Part shown: in pieces, positions 52,605-64,000 of the stretch
Layout: every line of letters starts with the position of its first letter
Numbering within the stretch: the stretch's first letter is position 1
Position numbers and translations under genes: made by a program
From: Antilocapra americana
Taxonomy: Eukaryota > Chordata > Mammalia > Artiodactyla > Antilocapridae
Length of the DNA: 64,000 nucleotides
Assembly (NCBI GenBank): GCA_007570785.1
Contig: ML664662.1
Span: 124,001-188,000, forward strand
Direction of reading: 5' to 3'
The notes under the pieces: generated by a model
What the model saw: the letters and a program-made list of their open reading frames with translations, nothing else
Told to the model about the DNA's origin: nothing
The model's database searches: none

Positions 52605-53090
52605 TCCTGTCAACAGATTAATGGTAAACTGTGGCACATCCCTGCCATAGACCACTACCCAGGAATAAAAAGGATTAAACTATTGATACATGCAACAACT
52701 TGGATGAATTTCCAGAGAATTACACTGAGTCAAAAAAGCCAGTCCCAAAAGGTTGCACACCATATTGTTTCATTTCTATAGATCCCTTGAAATGACAAAA
52801 TTATAGAAATGGAGAACAGGTTAGTAGTTGCCAAGCAGGAGTTAGGAGGTACGAAGGGCAGGAGGGAAATTATTGCAGTTATAAGAGGGCAACATGAAGG
52901 ATCCTTGGGGTGATGGAAATACTCTGTAGCTTGACTATATCAATGTCAATATTCCTGGTTATGATATATGACAGTTTACAAAATGTTACCACAATGGGGA
53001 AACTGGGTGAAAGGTACATGATATCTTTCCATATTATCTCTTACAAGTTCATGTGGATCTACAGTTATCTGAAAGGGAAAAAGTCAAATT
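52605..53090 (+). mobile_element. old L1 3' end
   Basis: 'ctattgatacatgcaacaac', 'gttagtagttgccaagcagg' and 'atcaatgtcaatattcctgg' to 'tctacagttatctgaaagg' form a typical old L1 3' terminus. Confidence 0.75.
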
Positions 53091-53339
53091 TTTTTAAAAG
53101 TTAGCTACAAGTAATGTCCACATAGATAACCACTTAATGTGTCTTAAGCCCCAAAATTTTAACATAATTAAATACTACAAAAAGCAGTTGCTTGTATAGC
53201 AACTTATTTTCTATTGTAGAAACCTTAGAACATATGGACAAACACAGAATGAAATAGAAGCAGGAAAATAAATATAATTACTATTATCTTTCTGGTATTT
53301 TTCATTCTGTTTTTTTTCTGAATTTGTATTTTTTTCAGT

Positions 53340-53700
53340 TATAATTGGGGGTACATAGTTTATGTGGTTTTGCCCTCTGCTCTCTGAAATTTTATATCAC
53401 ACAGATTTCTGTCTTTAAAATTCTTCAAAAACAAATTTCATGTGGCTGTGTATTCCATTTCGTGGATGTTCTATGGTTTATGTAATCATTCTCTAACTAT
53501 TAGATATTTATCCATTTTATATGATAGATATCCTGACACATAAATCTTTCTACAATTCCTATTTTTTCCTTAATGTGACTTTTTGTGAATAGAAATCCTG
53601 AATCAAAGTGCATGAGCATTTTTGAGGTGCTTTGATATAAATTATCAGATTGCTTGCTGGAAAAGTAGTACTGTTCCCCACTCCCCATCTCCCGACTCTG
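53340..53700 (-). mobile_element. old L1 fragment, antisense
   Basis: 'tgtggctgtgtattccattt', 'gttctatggtttatgtaatc' and 'aatcctgaatcaaagtgcat' are the complement of old L1 sequence. Confidence 0.55.
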
Positions 53701-53704
53701 ACCA

Positions 53705-53793
53705 CCATCATAGTTGTGACAATCAAAAGTGTTTCCAGATATTGCCAAATGTCCCCCTGAGGGGCAAAATTGCTGCTGGTTGAAAACTACAGA
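53705..53793. mobile_element. hAT-type DNA transposon fragment (tentative)
   Basis: 'agttgtgacaatcaaaagtg', 'cagatattgccaaatgtccc' and 'gctggttgaaaactac' resemble the end of a common non-autonomous hAT element; family not named. Confidence 0.5.
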
Positions 53794-54198
53794 TCTAAGG
53801 TTTACATGTGTAGTGAGGCACTTATTGTGTAACACTATGTACACTAATGTTCTGAAGTGTAGGCTCTCAGGGTGCTTTTCTTTCTCTCGAGTGCATGCGT
53901 GCTTGTTGTCTGCAGAGTAGAACAGGCTAACATTTCTTTAAGGCTAAGTGACTTTGTTACTACCTCTCTGGTTTCCCAGTTATTAGAGGAAATTTAAAGT
54001 AACCACACTGTCCTACAAAAATCATTTCCCCTAATATCTACTATGGTATTCCGAAGTGTCAAGTCAGTATATCTACCCTTAGTAAAAGGGGGTCCAATTA
54101 ACTGAGAACAACTTGGTTCCCTTGACTTTGTATGTAAAGGGAGGAAAAAGAATGGAGTGGTATTTTTGCTAGTTAAGTTTGAGCCTTAAAAATCCACC

Positions 54199-54341
54199 AC
54201 GGGACTTCCCTGGTGGTCCAATGGTTAAGACCACACTCACAGTGCAGGGGGCCCAGGCTCAATCCCAGGTCAGGGAACTAGATCCCACATGCCGCAACTA
54301 ATACTCAGCACAGCCAAATTAAATACATAAATTTATTTTTT
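54199..54341 (+). mobile_element. CHR-2-type SINE
   Basis: Head 'gggacttccctggtggtcca', 'caatcccaggtcagggaact', 'atgccgcaactaatactcag', and an A/T-rich tail into which a small L1 inserted. Confidence 0.9.
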
Positions 54342-54354
54342 TAAATCCTTAGAC

Positions 54355-54440
54355 ACGGGGGTTCTGGAGGGGGAGCATATGTAAACCCATGGTGATATCA
54401 TGTCATTGTATGGCAAAATTAATTAAAAAAAGAAAAAAAA
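54355..54440 (+). mobile_element. minimal L1 3' end, 13-bp target duplication
   Basis: About 86 bp of L1 3' UTR ('acgggggttctggaggggga' to 'cattgtatggcaaaattaat' plus an A-rich tail), flanked by taaatccttagac at 54342-54354 and 54441-54453. Same L1 end as the copy at 41128. Confidence 0.9.
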
Positions 54441-54891
54441 TAAATCCTTAGACTCCTGTTTTACATAGCAGGAGCTCCCAGTTGAAGGTTTGGCCCTCAC
54501 ATCTACATCTGGCTTCACCTTCTGTTCTTGTTGGCAAGCCCTTGTGTGAAATGACCACCTCCATTATTTCTATCATATTTCAAAACATCATGGAATCCTG
54601 GAAACCTACAGTCTCTTTCTGATGCATGACTTTCTGCACCCAGATCTTCTAGTAGCTCAGTTGTAGTTAATGAATTGCCCTAATCCAAGTTAGACAAGAG
54701 GCAATTTGCTTTGAAAAATAGGAACGTGCAAATACGTTGTTAGAAACATACATTCACTGCAAATACTCTATCATTAAGTGATATGAAACACATTTAAGTC
54801 TGTTTTCCAGTAAAGACATGAACCTTTGAAATTTGTTAGTCCACAGTTCCGAAGTGTCAGATTTAGGTTATGAAGGTGAGTTTGACATTGA

Positions 54892-55071
<180 letters not shown>

Positions 55072-56149
55072 TAATTTTTTTTGGTAAACTGAATAGTTAC
55101 CATAAAAGTCCTTTTTCAGTTGCTGCCCATCTGTGAGAAATGCAAGAAGTCATCCATCATAGATTCATAACTGAAATTAAGTATCTTATATATGGTACAA
55201 ATGCAATAGAGCCTAACAAGTCACAGTGGAAAAAATCAATTATGTATGTATATCTTTAGAAGAATCCATTGAGCTTTGCTGTGATTACCTCTCATTGCTT
55301 CTAAATATTGTTTTCAAACATTGCACCTCAAACATGAGTATAGGAGAGAGAGAATTAAGTTAGACATTATGCAGTGGACTCTATTCACACACACATCTCA
55401 TACTTAACCTTGCTGGTTTTCATAAACTGAGTGTCTCTCTTTAAAACATAAGGATATAGTCCATCATTAAATATGACAGAATGCACTGACAGATACAAGT
55501 CAGAAGCTGACAGTTCACATCTGCCTTCATTTCAGTCATATTGTAAGGAAAATACCTTTCTTAGCACATATTAGTCTACTTGTACATATTAGTCTTTTTG
55601 CAAGAAAAATCTTCCTTTAATAAGAATAAAATTTGCTTTGGGATGCCTAGAACTTTGTGGTGCTCACTGATTAATCAACCATATGATATGAATTAAACTA
55701 ATGCAAAATTTCCCAAAATGTATTCTACAGAGCATTGTTCTGGGAGATAGTTGTGGGTGTTGCCATTCAAGAGAGGGGAGTAGATCTAAAATTTATTGGT
55801 TAAATTTTTTTTACTGACTATATAAGTTTGGGAAATGCTATGTTCTTTATTCCCTTTATATGGATTCACAACAGGCATTAGTATATAGCAGCTCCAAGAT
55901 GTCCTATAGCAAAAAACTCGATTAATTCTAATAGCATTTCTCAAACTAATTTGGGCAGAGAATTTTCATTCACAATCCTGCCAAATTGGTAAGGACCAGT
56001 TAGGGAAAAGCCAAGCTAAGAGTGTCACAGTATGTTTCATTCAACTTCCCACCAAGTGTAGTATCTCACAGTTACTTCTATCCATAGATTTGATCAAGTT
56101 AATTACCATTTTTTAATAGTTACACATTTTAATATAGTATATGTATTAA

Positions 56150-56480
56150 TTTAGGACTGAGTAACTGCTACAGCATGCAATCCTAAAATTTGAGTGGCTT
56201 AACAAAATAGAAGTTTATTTCTTGCTCGCATCACAGTCAACTGCAGTAGATGAGAAGGAGAGAAGCAGGAAGAATCTCTTCCACACAGGCATTCAGGGAT
56301 CCAGGCTTCTTCCACTGCATCCTTTACACCCAGCCAGCAGATGAGAGAAAATGGAAAATTTTGCAGAGTCAGGGTTGCAGGTGGGCTGTATCAGAGTTGT
56401 CTATGTTCCATTGGCAAATACTAGTTACATGCTTGAGTAACTGCAAGAGAACTGGGAAATAGGGGGTTTTTGGTGTTTTT
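56150..56480. repeat. old unnamed dispersed repeat (tentative)
   Basis: 'gagtggcttaacaaaatagaagtttatttc', 'ttcagggatccaggcttctt', 'gttccattggcaaatactag' and 'gagaactgggaaatag' resemble a known ancient mammalian repeat that I cannot name with certainty. Confidence 0.4.
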
Positions 56481-56483
56481 TTC

Positions 56484-56585
56484 CTTTTTTTTTTGAACTT
56501 TTTATTTTGCATTGGGCTACCGCCAATTAACAATGTTGTGATAGTTTCAAGTGAACAGCTAAGGGGCTCACTCAGCCATACAAAG
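56484..56585 (-). mobile_element. ruminant L1 3' UTR fragment, antisense
   Basis: 'tgaactttttattttgcatt', 'accgccaattaacaatgttg' and 'gatagtttcaagtgaacagc' are the complement of an L1 3' UTR. Confidence 0.7.
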
Positions 56586-56589
56586 GAAA

Positions 56590-57025
56590 TAGTTTTTAAA
56601 TGTGCTAAGTGAAATAAGCCAGACAGAGAAAGACAAATACTGCATAGTATCAATATTTTTAAAAAGTTGAACTCATAGAAGCCAAGTGGGATGGTGGTTG
56701 CCCAGGCTGGGAGATGGGGAAAATGGGGAGAAGTTGGTAAAAGGGTACAGACTTTTGGTTATAAGATAAATAAGGTCAGAGGATTTAATATATAGAATGA
56801 TGACTATAGTTGATACTGCTGTATTTTATAATTGAAATTTGCTAAGAGAATAGAACGTAAGTATTCTCATCCCCAAGAAATGAGAAATATTTGAAGTGAT
56901 GGATGTTTTAATTAACTTGATTTTTAGAACCCTTTCACAATGTTTAATTTATCAAATCATCATGTAGTACACTTTAAATATATTACAATTTTATTTGTCA
57001 ATTATACTTCAGTAAAGCTAAAAAA
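56590..57025 (+). mobile_element. L1 3' end (L1MA/L1MB-like)
   Basis: 'gtgaaataagccagacagag', 'gggatggtggttgcccaggc', 'gatgactatagttgatactg' and 'gtcaattatacttcagtaaagct' in sense order. Confidence 0.75.
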
Positions 57026-57337
57026 ATGTACTCAGGAAGATAAGGAAATGGGTTTTCTCCTTAGTATAATTTATCTTAAGTAATTTGAGAACATTTCAGA
57101 TTAAATTTATTTCAAATAACTTGTTATTTTCTTTGGACACCGAAAAGCCCTTGAAATGCATTCTATTTTGTGGATAGCTCCTAGCATTCCATTTTCTCCT
57201 TCTTTGTGTTGTCATTATTGTTTTTGTTAATGTGTTATTTGAATTAGTTTGACCTCTTTTCTTTGGCTATTTAAATATCTATTCTTTATCATTGTTTCAT
57301 ATGATGCAGAAAGTTTTGTTCTTTTTGGTTGGGTGGT

Positions 57338-57449
57338 TTTTTTTTTTTTTTTGGCGAAGGCATACAGGAATTTCCCAACCAGGGATCGAACCCACACCCC
57401 CTATAGTGGAAGTGCAGAGTTTTAACCACTGGCCCACCAGGGAAGTCCC
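57338..57449 (-). mobile_element. CHR SINE fragment, antisense
   Basis: T-run, 'gggatcgaacccacaccccc', 'ttttaaccactggcccacca' and 'gggaagtccca' are the complement of the tRNA-like half of a CHR SINE. Confidence 0.88.
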
Positions 57450-59119
57450 AGATTCAGAAAGTTGTGAATTTTCCATAGAAGTCATAGCTTTTACTAAAAC
57501 TAGTAAGTAGGATGTTTGAAAGAAGCTACAGCAGAGCATGGAGATTTGGTTTATTTCAGTGCTAGTCAGTGCTAAGTTTACTGGCCTTCTTTAGATCAAA
57601 GACTTTTTGTCATTTAAAGGCTAAGAGAAGCCCAAATTAGTTTTCAGAGTTGTATTCTTCTTACTTAATGTAACTGAGCATACCAAGCTTGAGACTGCAG
57701 AGGAAATACAAGAACATTGCTAGCTTCTACAAAGAGGGGCACATAATCAAACACAGACTGGACTTAGGAACTGAGCCAGGCCACCATTACCATCCAGTGC
57801 TAAACTTCTCAGACCTCACTGCAAATATTTATTTTGAACAACTGCTGCATTCTTGGGTAGACGTTGTCACCACTTCAGGAGAGATTCATAGATCTCAGTG
57901 AGGAAAACTGTGTTTAAAATTCCTTTGGATTTTTATTAATTATAAACTTAGAGAAGTGTCTGTATCAGTATCTGCCCCATCAGTGCATCTCTATTTGAAA
58001 AGGAGCTGGTGGCCTGAAAATGAGCTGTGCTCCCCCAAAGACATCACATTTTAAGAATTTTGCAGACAAAGCACTACATGTGAAGCCCAGAACTCTCCTG
58101 AGATGACTGACTATAAGGTCAGCTCTGGGCAGTATTGGGATGCATTTGATCCAAACTGAGCCATCCTTCAACAAAAGCTCGATCATCCTGAATGAGATAA
58201 TGCCCCCATGATCTACAGCCCTTAAATATGGCTCATTAAGCTCTTGTTTCAGAGTTAACGGGCGACAATTCAATCATGAGATCCATGAAGTGTTCAAACG
58301 GCTGCCATTTTGAGAAGTCTAGCCATTGAAAAATGTTTGTGAACTTCAGTACTTATGGTCTGCATAACAAAAAAGGATCGTTGTACAGAGCAACACTTGA
58401 GAAGCTTTTCAACTTTAACCGTTCACTCTCCTTCCTTCTAGCCTTCTTGGAATCAGATGGTTTTGCTTTGCAGAACCTCTGTTGGTTCCTTTTCAAGAAT
58501 TCCAAGCAGTGACACCTAGTGGCCTTGTTTTGTGGACCATGTCTTGATTGCTATTTGAATCTCACTGTCATTTCGTGAAATATTTTTATTATATTTAAAT
58601 AATTTCTATTAATTCAATAATACTCACAATCGCTAAATCTGCAGCCATAATTTTTCAGCTGACCAAATGAAACAAGGTTAAGTTCCTGCAGAAGATAAAA
58701 GATTGTGTAGCACTCTATTTTTTCTAGCTATGCTTTTAAAGTAGTAACAAGCTCAGAATTTGAAGAAAGATTCTTAGAATTAGTTTGAAGGAAACAAAAC
58801 ATCTGTCATATGGAAAGAATTTACATTAAAGCAAAAAGAGAAACACTGTGGGTTCCACTGAGGGAGGAAATGCTTTCTGATTTGAATTCTAGTATAATCT
58901 GTAGTTAGAAATAGATACAGAATGTCTAAATATTTGCTCTTCAACTAGTTCATCCTGGCACACATATGCTGATTCTCATTTTGTAGAAAGAGGTAAAGAG
59001 GAGGAACTGTGCCTGGTCCGGCTTGTTCCACTATTTCTCCTTTCAAAAATTTAAAGCGCTGGCACAGTGATGCTCTGTATATGAAATACATAGATCAGTA
59101 TTAGTAAAATACACTTTGG

Positions 59120-59730
59120 CGTGTGTTTGCTAAAGACGCCACGAATGGGGTAGCTTAAGATAACCGATTGGGCTTTCCTTGTGGCTCAGCTGGTAAAGAA
59201 TCCGCCTGCCATGCGGGAGACCTGGGTTCAATCCCTGGGTTGGAAAGATCCCCTGGAGAAGGGAAAGGCTACCCACTCCAGTATTCTGGCCTAGAAAATT
59301 CCATGAACTGTATAGTCCATGGGGTCACAAAGAGTTGGACACGACTGAGCGACTTTCACTAAAATAACAGATTATTCTTACACTTCTGGAGGCTAGAACT
59401 CTTAAGTCAGGTACCAGCAGAACCATGCTCCCTCCAAGGCTCCGGGAAGAATCCTCCCTTGCTCTAGTAGTTGCCTGCAATCCTTGGTGGTTTGTGGCTT
59501 GTAGTTGCAGTACTTCAATCTCTGCTGCCATCTTCACAGGGCGTTCCTTCTATGTGTGTGATTCTGTGTCTTTACAAGGCCTTCTTATAAGGATACTAGT
59601 CACTGGCTTTAGGGCCCACTCTAGTCCAATATGACCTCATCCTAATTAATGACTATCTGAAAAGACCTGACTTCCAAATAAGGTCACATTCTGAGATTCC
59701 AGGTAGCCATGAATTTGAGGGGAGAATCTC
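59120..59730 (-). mobile_element. MaLR-like LTR relic, antisense, split by Bov-tA
   Basis: 'ggggtagcttaagataac', then after the SINE 'acacttctggaggctagaac', 'tcttataaggatactagtcac', 'aataaggtcacattctgaga', in the order expected for the complement of an old MaLR-type LTR. No coding sequence. Confidence 0.55.
59170..59363 (+). mobile_element. Bov-tA SINE
   Basis: Complete Bov-tA near consensus. Flanking ataaccgatt (59160-59169) and ataacagatt (59364-59373) are the target duplication with one mismatch. Confidence 0.92.
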
Positions 59731-61229
59731 CAGCCCAGCCAAGGAAGACAAATTAATTCCTGAATTGACTTTTCACATATGAGTGCAGACTAAAAAAATC
59801 AAATATAAAATAATGAAGTGTTACCCTGTTGTTCATTAGTTAGGCTTTCTTTCTTGGGAATTGATGTTAAAGTGTAATTATCTCTTTTACTAATATTTTG
59901 AATCAGTTTTAGAACTTGTATGTGATACACTGGATGGTAAGATGATGGATGTGTTTTCAGTAGGCTGAAAAATCAAGAGTTTTTTCCCAATATAAAGTAT
60001 TTTGTAAATGTTATTTGGTGGTAATTCTCAGTCTTATTAAGTTCTTGTAGAAATTTTCCTAGTACAGAGTTAATGTTTATTTTGTAAGTCAACAATGTTA
60101 CAAAACATTGTTGAATTACACATTTATTCCTCTCTGCCAAACTTTGACAACTAAGTTTTAAACATTCACCCACCATCCGTCATACCCCTGAGCAGCTGTT
60201 AGCATTTGTTACAGACCTGTTTCCATGGCAAATGTGATGCCCCACTTAATTAAGATTATTTTCTTGAGAAGTTCTTTAAAAAAAATCAGTGATTAGTTTA
60301 ATAATGCAAAGACTAACCACAACAGCAATTTAGCAGTTTTATATTATAAGCAATTTTTATAATAAAATAATATTTTAAAATATTGTGCTAGAAATGAGTT
60401 GATGTATTTGATCCTCCATATTTTATATTATTGACATCTTTATTATGATTTTTTTTTTGCTTCTTAGGGAGAGTTAGAGAGTTTTTCTATCTGACCTGGA
60501 GTTAACACTGGAAAACTACAACTCTTGATTTACTGTTTTCCTTTTTTAAAGATGTTAAATTGGTAGTCATATTTGGAAATAGCTTATTTTTAGAACTCAG
60601 AAGTTTCCTAATAGGGAAAAACATGGAACTTCTGCAATAATTTGATGTTTTTGAGCAATCTGGGGTCTGAGGAGTAAGTTGATACAGTGTTGAGTTTGGA
60701 TGTTTAAATAGGTTACCAGTCAGGAAATACCGAAGCTAAGTTTCCCATGGATCTGTAGTCTGGTCGATTTGCACTTACATGTCTGCAAAAACAAGGCCTA
60801 GCTGAGGACCTTTAGAGGTTGAGCTACCAGTACCCTCTCAGGGTCCCGTGTAGTCTTAAAGAGTAAACTTCAGCAAGGATGAAACCATCTGGGTGGTGTG
60901 TCATGGCGGTGGCCTCGTGCCCCCTGCCTCCTGGGGCTGGAGATTGATGTACCCCGGAGCTTGCTTTAGACGTGGGGAGTCTCATTCCTCTGTTTTTAAC
61001 TGGATGGGCAAAAACTCAAATGTCTGTTTCCATCAGTGTATCAAAATATTGTCATCAATAGGAAAGTATCATATGAAACATCATTCCTGAGATAAAGAGA
61101 ACTAGAAATATCATCTGACCTAAATATTCTCAAATTAGTTTTTCTTCATTCTTAATGTAAACATCAATAAACTTAAAGAGGGGGGGGGAAGCTACTAGGA
61201 ATATGGTCATTTGTTAAGCAGTAATAGAA

Positions 61230-61610
61230 AACTAATATAACCAGAAACAAAGCAAGGATTTTCCACTATTACCACTTCTATTTAATATTTTTATGGTGGT
61301 TCTGGCCAGTGCAGTAAAGCAAGAAAAAGAAATTCAAGGCATGCAGCCTGGAAAAGAAGTAAAACCATATTCTTGTATATAGAAAATCCTAAGGAAACTA
61401 CAAAAGATCTACTAAAACTGATAGGCTAGGTTAGCAAAACTTCATGATACAAGATCAACATACAAAAGTTAACTATACTTTTATATAAAAGCAATGAATA
61501 AAATGAAGATAAAATTTTAAAAATACAATACTATTGTAAAGGATTAAATAATTTAATAAAAGAGATACAAGACTTATACACCAAAAACTATAACCATTGG
61601 TGAAAGAAAG
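61230..61610 (+). mobile_element. L1 ORF2 fragment
   Basis: 'aatatttttatggtggttctggccagtgc', 'aagaaattcaaggcatgcagc' and 'gatacaagatcaacatacaa' follow L1 ORF2 downstream of the RT core, with an internal gap and no open frame. Confidence 0.75.
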
Positions 61611-61619
61611 TAAGGGAGA

Positions 61620-61890
61620 TGTAAACAAACCATTTCCCCCTCTCCTTAACCCCTGGCAGCCACCATTCCACTTTCTGTCTCAAGAATTTGACTACTGTAG
61701 GTTCCTCAGAGAAGTGGAATCATACCTTATTTGTTCTTTTGTGACTAGCTTATTTCACCAAACATAATGTCCCCAGAGTTCATCCACATTGTAGTATGTA
61801 TCAGAATCTCCTTCCTTTTAAAGACTGAAAAATATTCCATCTTGTGTGTATACCACATTTTGTTTATCCATTCATCCAGTATCAATATTT
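61620..61890 (-). mobile_element. old L1 3' part, antisense
   Basis: 'cctggcagccaccattccac', 'tttgtgactagcttatttca' and 'attttgtttatccattcatc' are the complement of the same L1M text seen at 2720-3262. Confidence 0.78.
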
Positions 61891-64000
61891 TGTGGTAGAT
61901 AATTATATATTTGGAAAAGCCAAATCCTCCAGGTAAAAGTGGCCAGTAGTGGGGAATTCAGCCTTCATTTCATCCCCAGACAATTGCTCTCTCTCTGGTC
62001 TCCAGGTTAGCTCCTATGATATACATCTCTGTGAAAGGAATGTGTGATTTTCACTGAAACTGTAATTAACTACAGCAGTCCCTCTCATTCCCTTATTTGT
62101 CCAAGTGAATGACTTCCTAAAAGAGTGATTGGAATTTACTCTAAAATACCAAGAGTCAGCTTGTCCCCAGCACCAGTGTTTCCCACTGAGTGTTCTTCTA
62201 TTTTTGTAGCACTATAGTCCACTTTACAAGAAGGCAGAGGAATGTTCAAAAAGCCTTCCAAGTGCAACAGGCTCTGATTCTTCTTCATGTTGCTCCCAAG
62301 GGAAGGGTTGGGGCAGGGGGGGTTCCCCCAGAAAAGAATGTGGTATGCTCAGTTGAAGAATGTTCAATGTGGTTGGCTTACAGCCTTCACATCCAAGAAC
62401 ATGGTTGCTTTCTTCTCTTTGTGTTCCTTCAAACATTATCTCATAAAACCACTTCTGCCAGACTGTCTTTTTTGTTCTCTTTTAACTTCCCACAACAGAA
62501 ATTCATTTTTGCTACAGCTACTTGTACTAATGCTTGGTGTTTCCTTATGCAGAATAATTCATATCCTAAGTCAAAACTTATTGAACTGCCTCAGTAATGA
62601 AATATTGTATGACATACCTAATGTGAATATTTTCTTTCAAAGCAGCAAATTAATAATAGGATATTCAGTTATCCTAAATATTATTTAACACTAGTATAGA
62701 TGTTTCAGAAGAACACCTTAGGAAATGAGGTTTTAGCACTTTTTAAAAATTTTTAGTAGGTTTTTTATGGAAAAGAAATGTATATCATAGTGAAATTTCT
62801 CACATTTGGGAAAAATCTTGGATCTAGTATTCAAAAGTGCCCTATTTCATAAGATTTAATTAAAAGTAAAATAAAGCCTGCCTGTATCATCTAACTGGTT
62901 GTTTTTCCTCATGCTTTCTTTTGCTTGCTCAAGAATAGGCATTATGATTTGTTTCTCACAAGGCTTCATTTTAGAATTATTGGCCAACTGAAAAAGACCA
63001 AGTGAGGTCAGTCAAGCTAGGTCATCTGAGGTCAGTGTTTGAGTTTCTCAGAGTGAGCAGCCAACTGAACAGAAATCCACCACACTGGCCTATGTTGTTA
63101 AGACATCAACAGTCTTTTTAGATTGAACTAGGAGGTTAAGCAAGTCTGAATTTCTTGGATCAAAGATAAATCCCTAAATTCTAATAGGATTGAAACACAA
63201 GCAGCTCCGTACACAGACAAGGAAAACCTAAACCAAACAGGAGCCTCCTTGGGAGGATTTTGTTGTCAAGATCCAGTGTATTTTGCAACCCTTTTAGGAA
63301 ATCTTAAAATGGTCCAGATATATTGATTTTTAATTTCCTGTTTGCCATCAGATGAAAACTTTCATAATGGATTTAGGTAGAGCAGTATATCACTAGGCCA
63401 CTAGTGATATAGCAGTATGTCACTGGACCACTAGGCCAGTCCTAAGACTCAAAAGGGTATACACCCCCACCATGATTTTCTAAAACTTGATCTAAGGGCT
63501 TCCAGCAACATTCTTATTGGCCACTAAGTAAACTCCATTGGGTATCCATTTCTAGCTTGAATTATCCAGTATTAAACTGGGCTGTAATATTGGTAGCAGC
63601 CCTCAATCTTTCTCTAGGAAAAATCTAAATTCCGAGGTGCGACTCTTACTACTTTATTACCATCACTAGGTTTGTGGATTTGATACACGTTTTTTTCAAG
63701 TGAGAAACAAATTTAGTTTAAGATTTACAAAATTTAGCTATTTGCATGTTTTCTGAACTTTTAGAGGGAAAGTTAATATGTAGTACAAATTGTGAAGGAT
63801 TATGTACAGATAATGAAAGTATGCTTATCAAATGAATGGAATATATTATCTCCATTTCAGATGGAGAGTCATCAACATGACTAATCTTTGAGTGCTTTCT
63901 TCAGTTATTTTAATTCAATTGATTTTTAGAAATTTTACAAAACATAAACTGTAAAATTTAAACTGTATGCTGATAGAATAGGCATTATTCTATCCTGTGA

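Noticed and set aside
58192..58240. CArG-like site near 'ccttaaatatgg'
   Set aside because: It has eight A/T bases between CC and GG instead of six, so it does not fit the SRF consensus.
61230..61890. Head-to-head L1 pieces suggesting twin-priming inversion
   Set aside because: The order and orientation of the ORF2 and 3' pieces do not fit a 5' inversion of one element, and the two look different in age.
62190..62688. Two overlapping + frames of 135 and 133 codons
   Set aside because: No domain, no splice context, overlapping frames of similar length and low-complexity stretches; best explained as chance openness.

Overview
The window is intronic and exonic sequence from the X-linked gene CASK (calcium/calmodulin-dependent serine protein kinase, a membrane-associated guanylate kinase scaffold) of a ruminant, with the + strand as coding strand. 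The host is inferred from repeats: about 18 Bov-tA/Bov-A SINE copies, three Bov-B LINE copies, bovine-type L1 3' ends and CHR-type tRNA-Glu SINEs shared by ruminants and whales. Cattle, bison, buffalo, sheep or goat cannot be told apart by eye.

Seven coding exons are visible, all on + and joining in phase with canonical AG/GT borders: 8542-8644, 14372-14547, 19907-20029, 31227-31310, 42278-42377, the 18-nt microexon 45836-45853, and 54932-55053. Together they encode CASK residues about 144-385: the C-terminal half of the CaMK-like kinase domain (with its atypical GFG in place of DFG), the calmodulin-binding segment, a linker with the optional six-residue insert, and the start of the first L27 domain. 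Residue numbers follow the human protein as I remember it. The promoter, the first exons (kinase N-lobe) and the rest of L27, PDZ, SH3 and GK lie outside the window. Human exon numbers would be about 6 to 12.

Layout: 1-8541 is the upstream intron (CHR SINE, old L1, a long broken L2 with nested insertions). 8645-14371 holds an ancient LINE-like relic and one Bov-tA. 14548-19906 holds a MIR and a 5'-truncated L1. 20030-31226 is the repeat-richest intron (CHR SINE with nested Bov-tA, L2, a near-complete dead Bov-B). 31311-42277 has a DNA transposon split by SINE and Bov-B, several Bov-tA and a tiny L1 with 37-bp direct repeats. 42378-45835 is mostly unique. 45854-54931 contains an antisense retroviral-type LTR nested in a SINE. 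55054-64000 is the downstream intron with old L1 and MaLR-like pieces.

I found no second gene, no functional RNA gene, no CRISPR and no promoter. The long ORFs outside the exons are either transposon relics or chance. The most notable items are the microexon with its tandem TGC signal, the 37-bp flanking duplication around a minimal L1, and the layered LTR/SINE insertion at 50120-51168. I did not find convincing evidence for a previously undescribed system.
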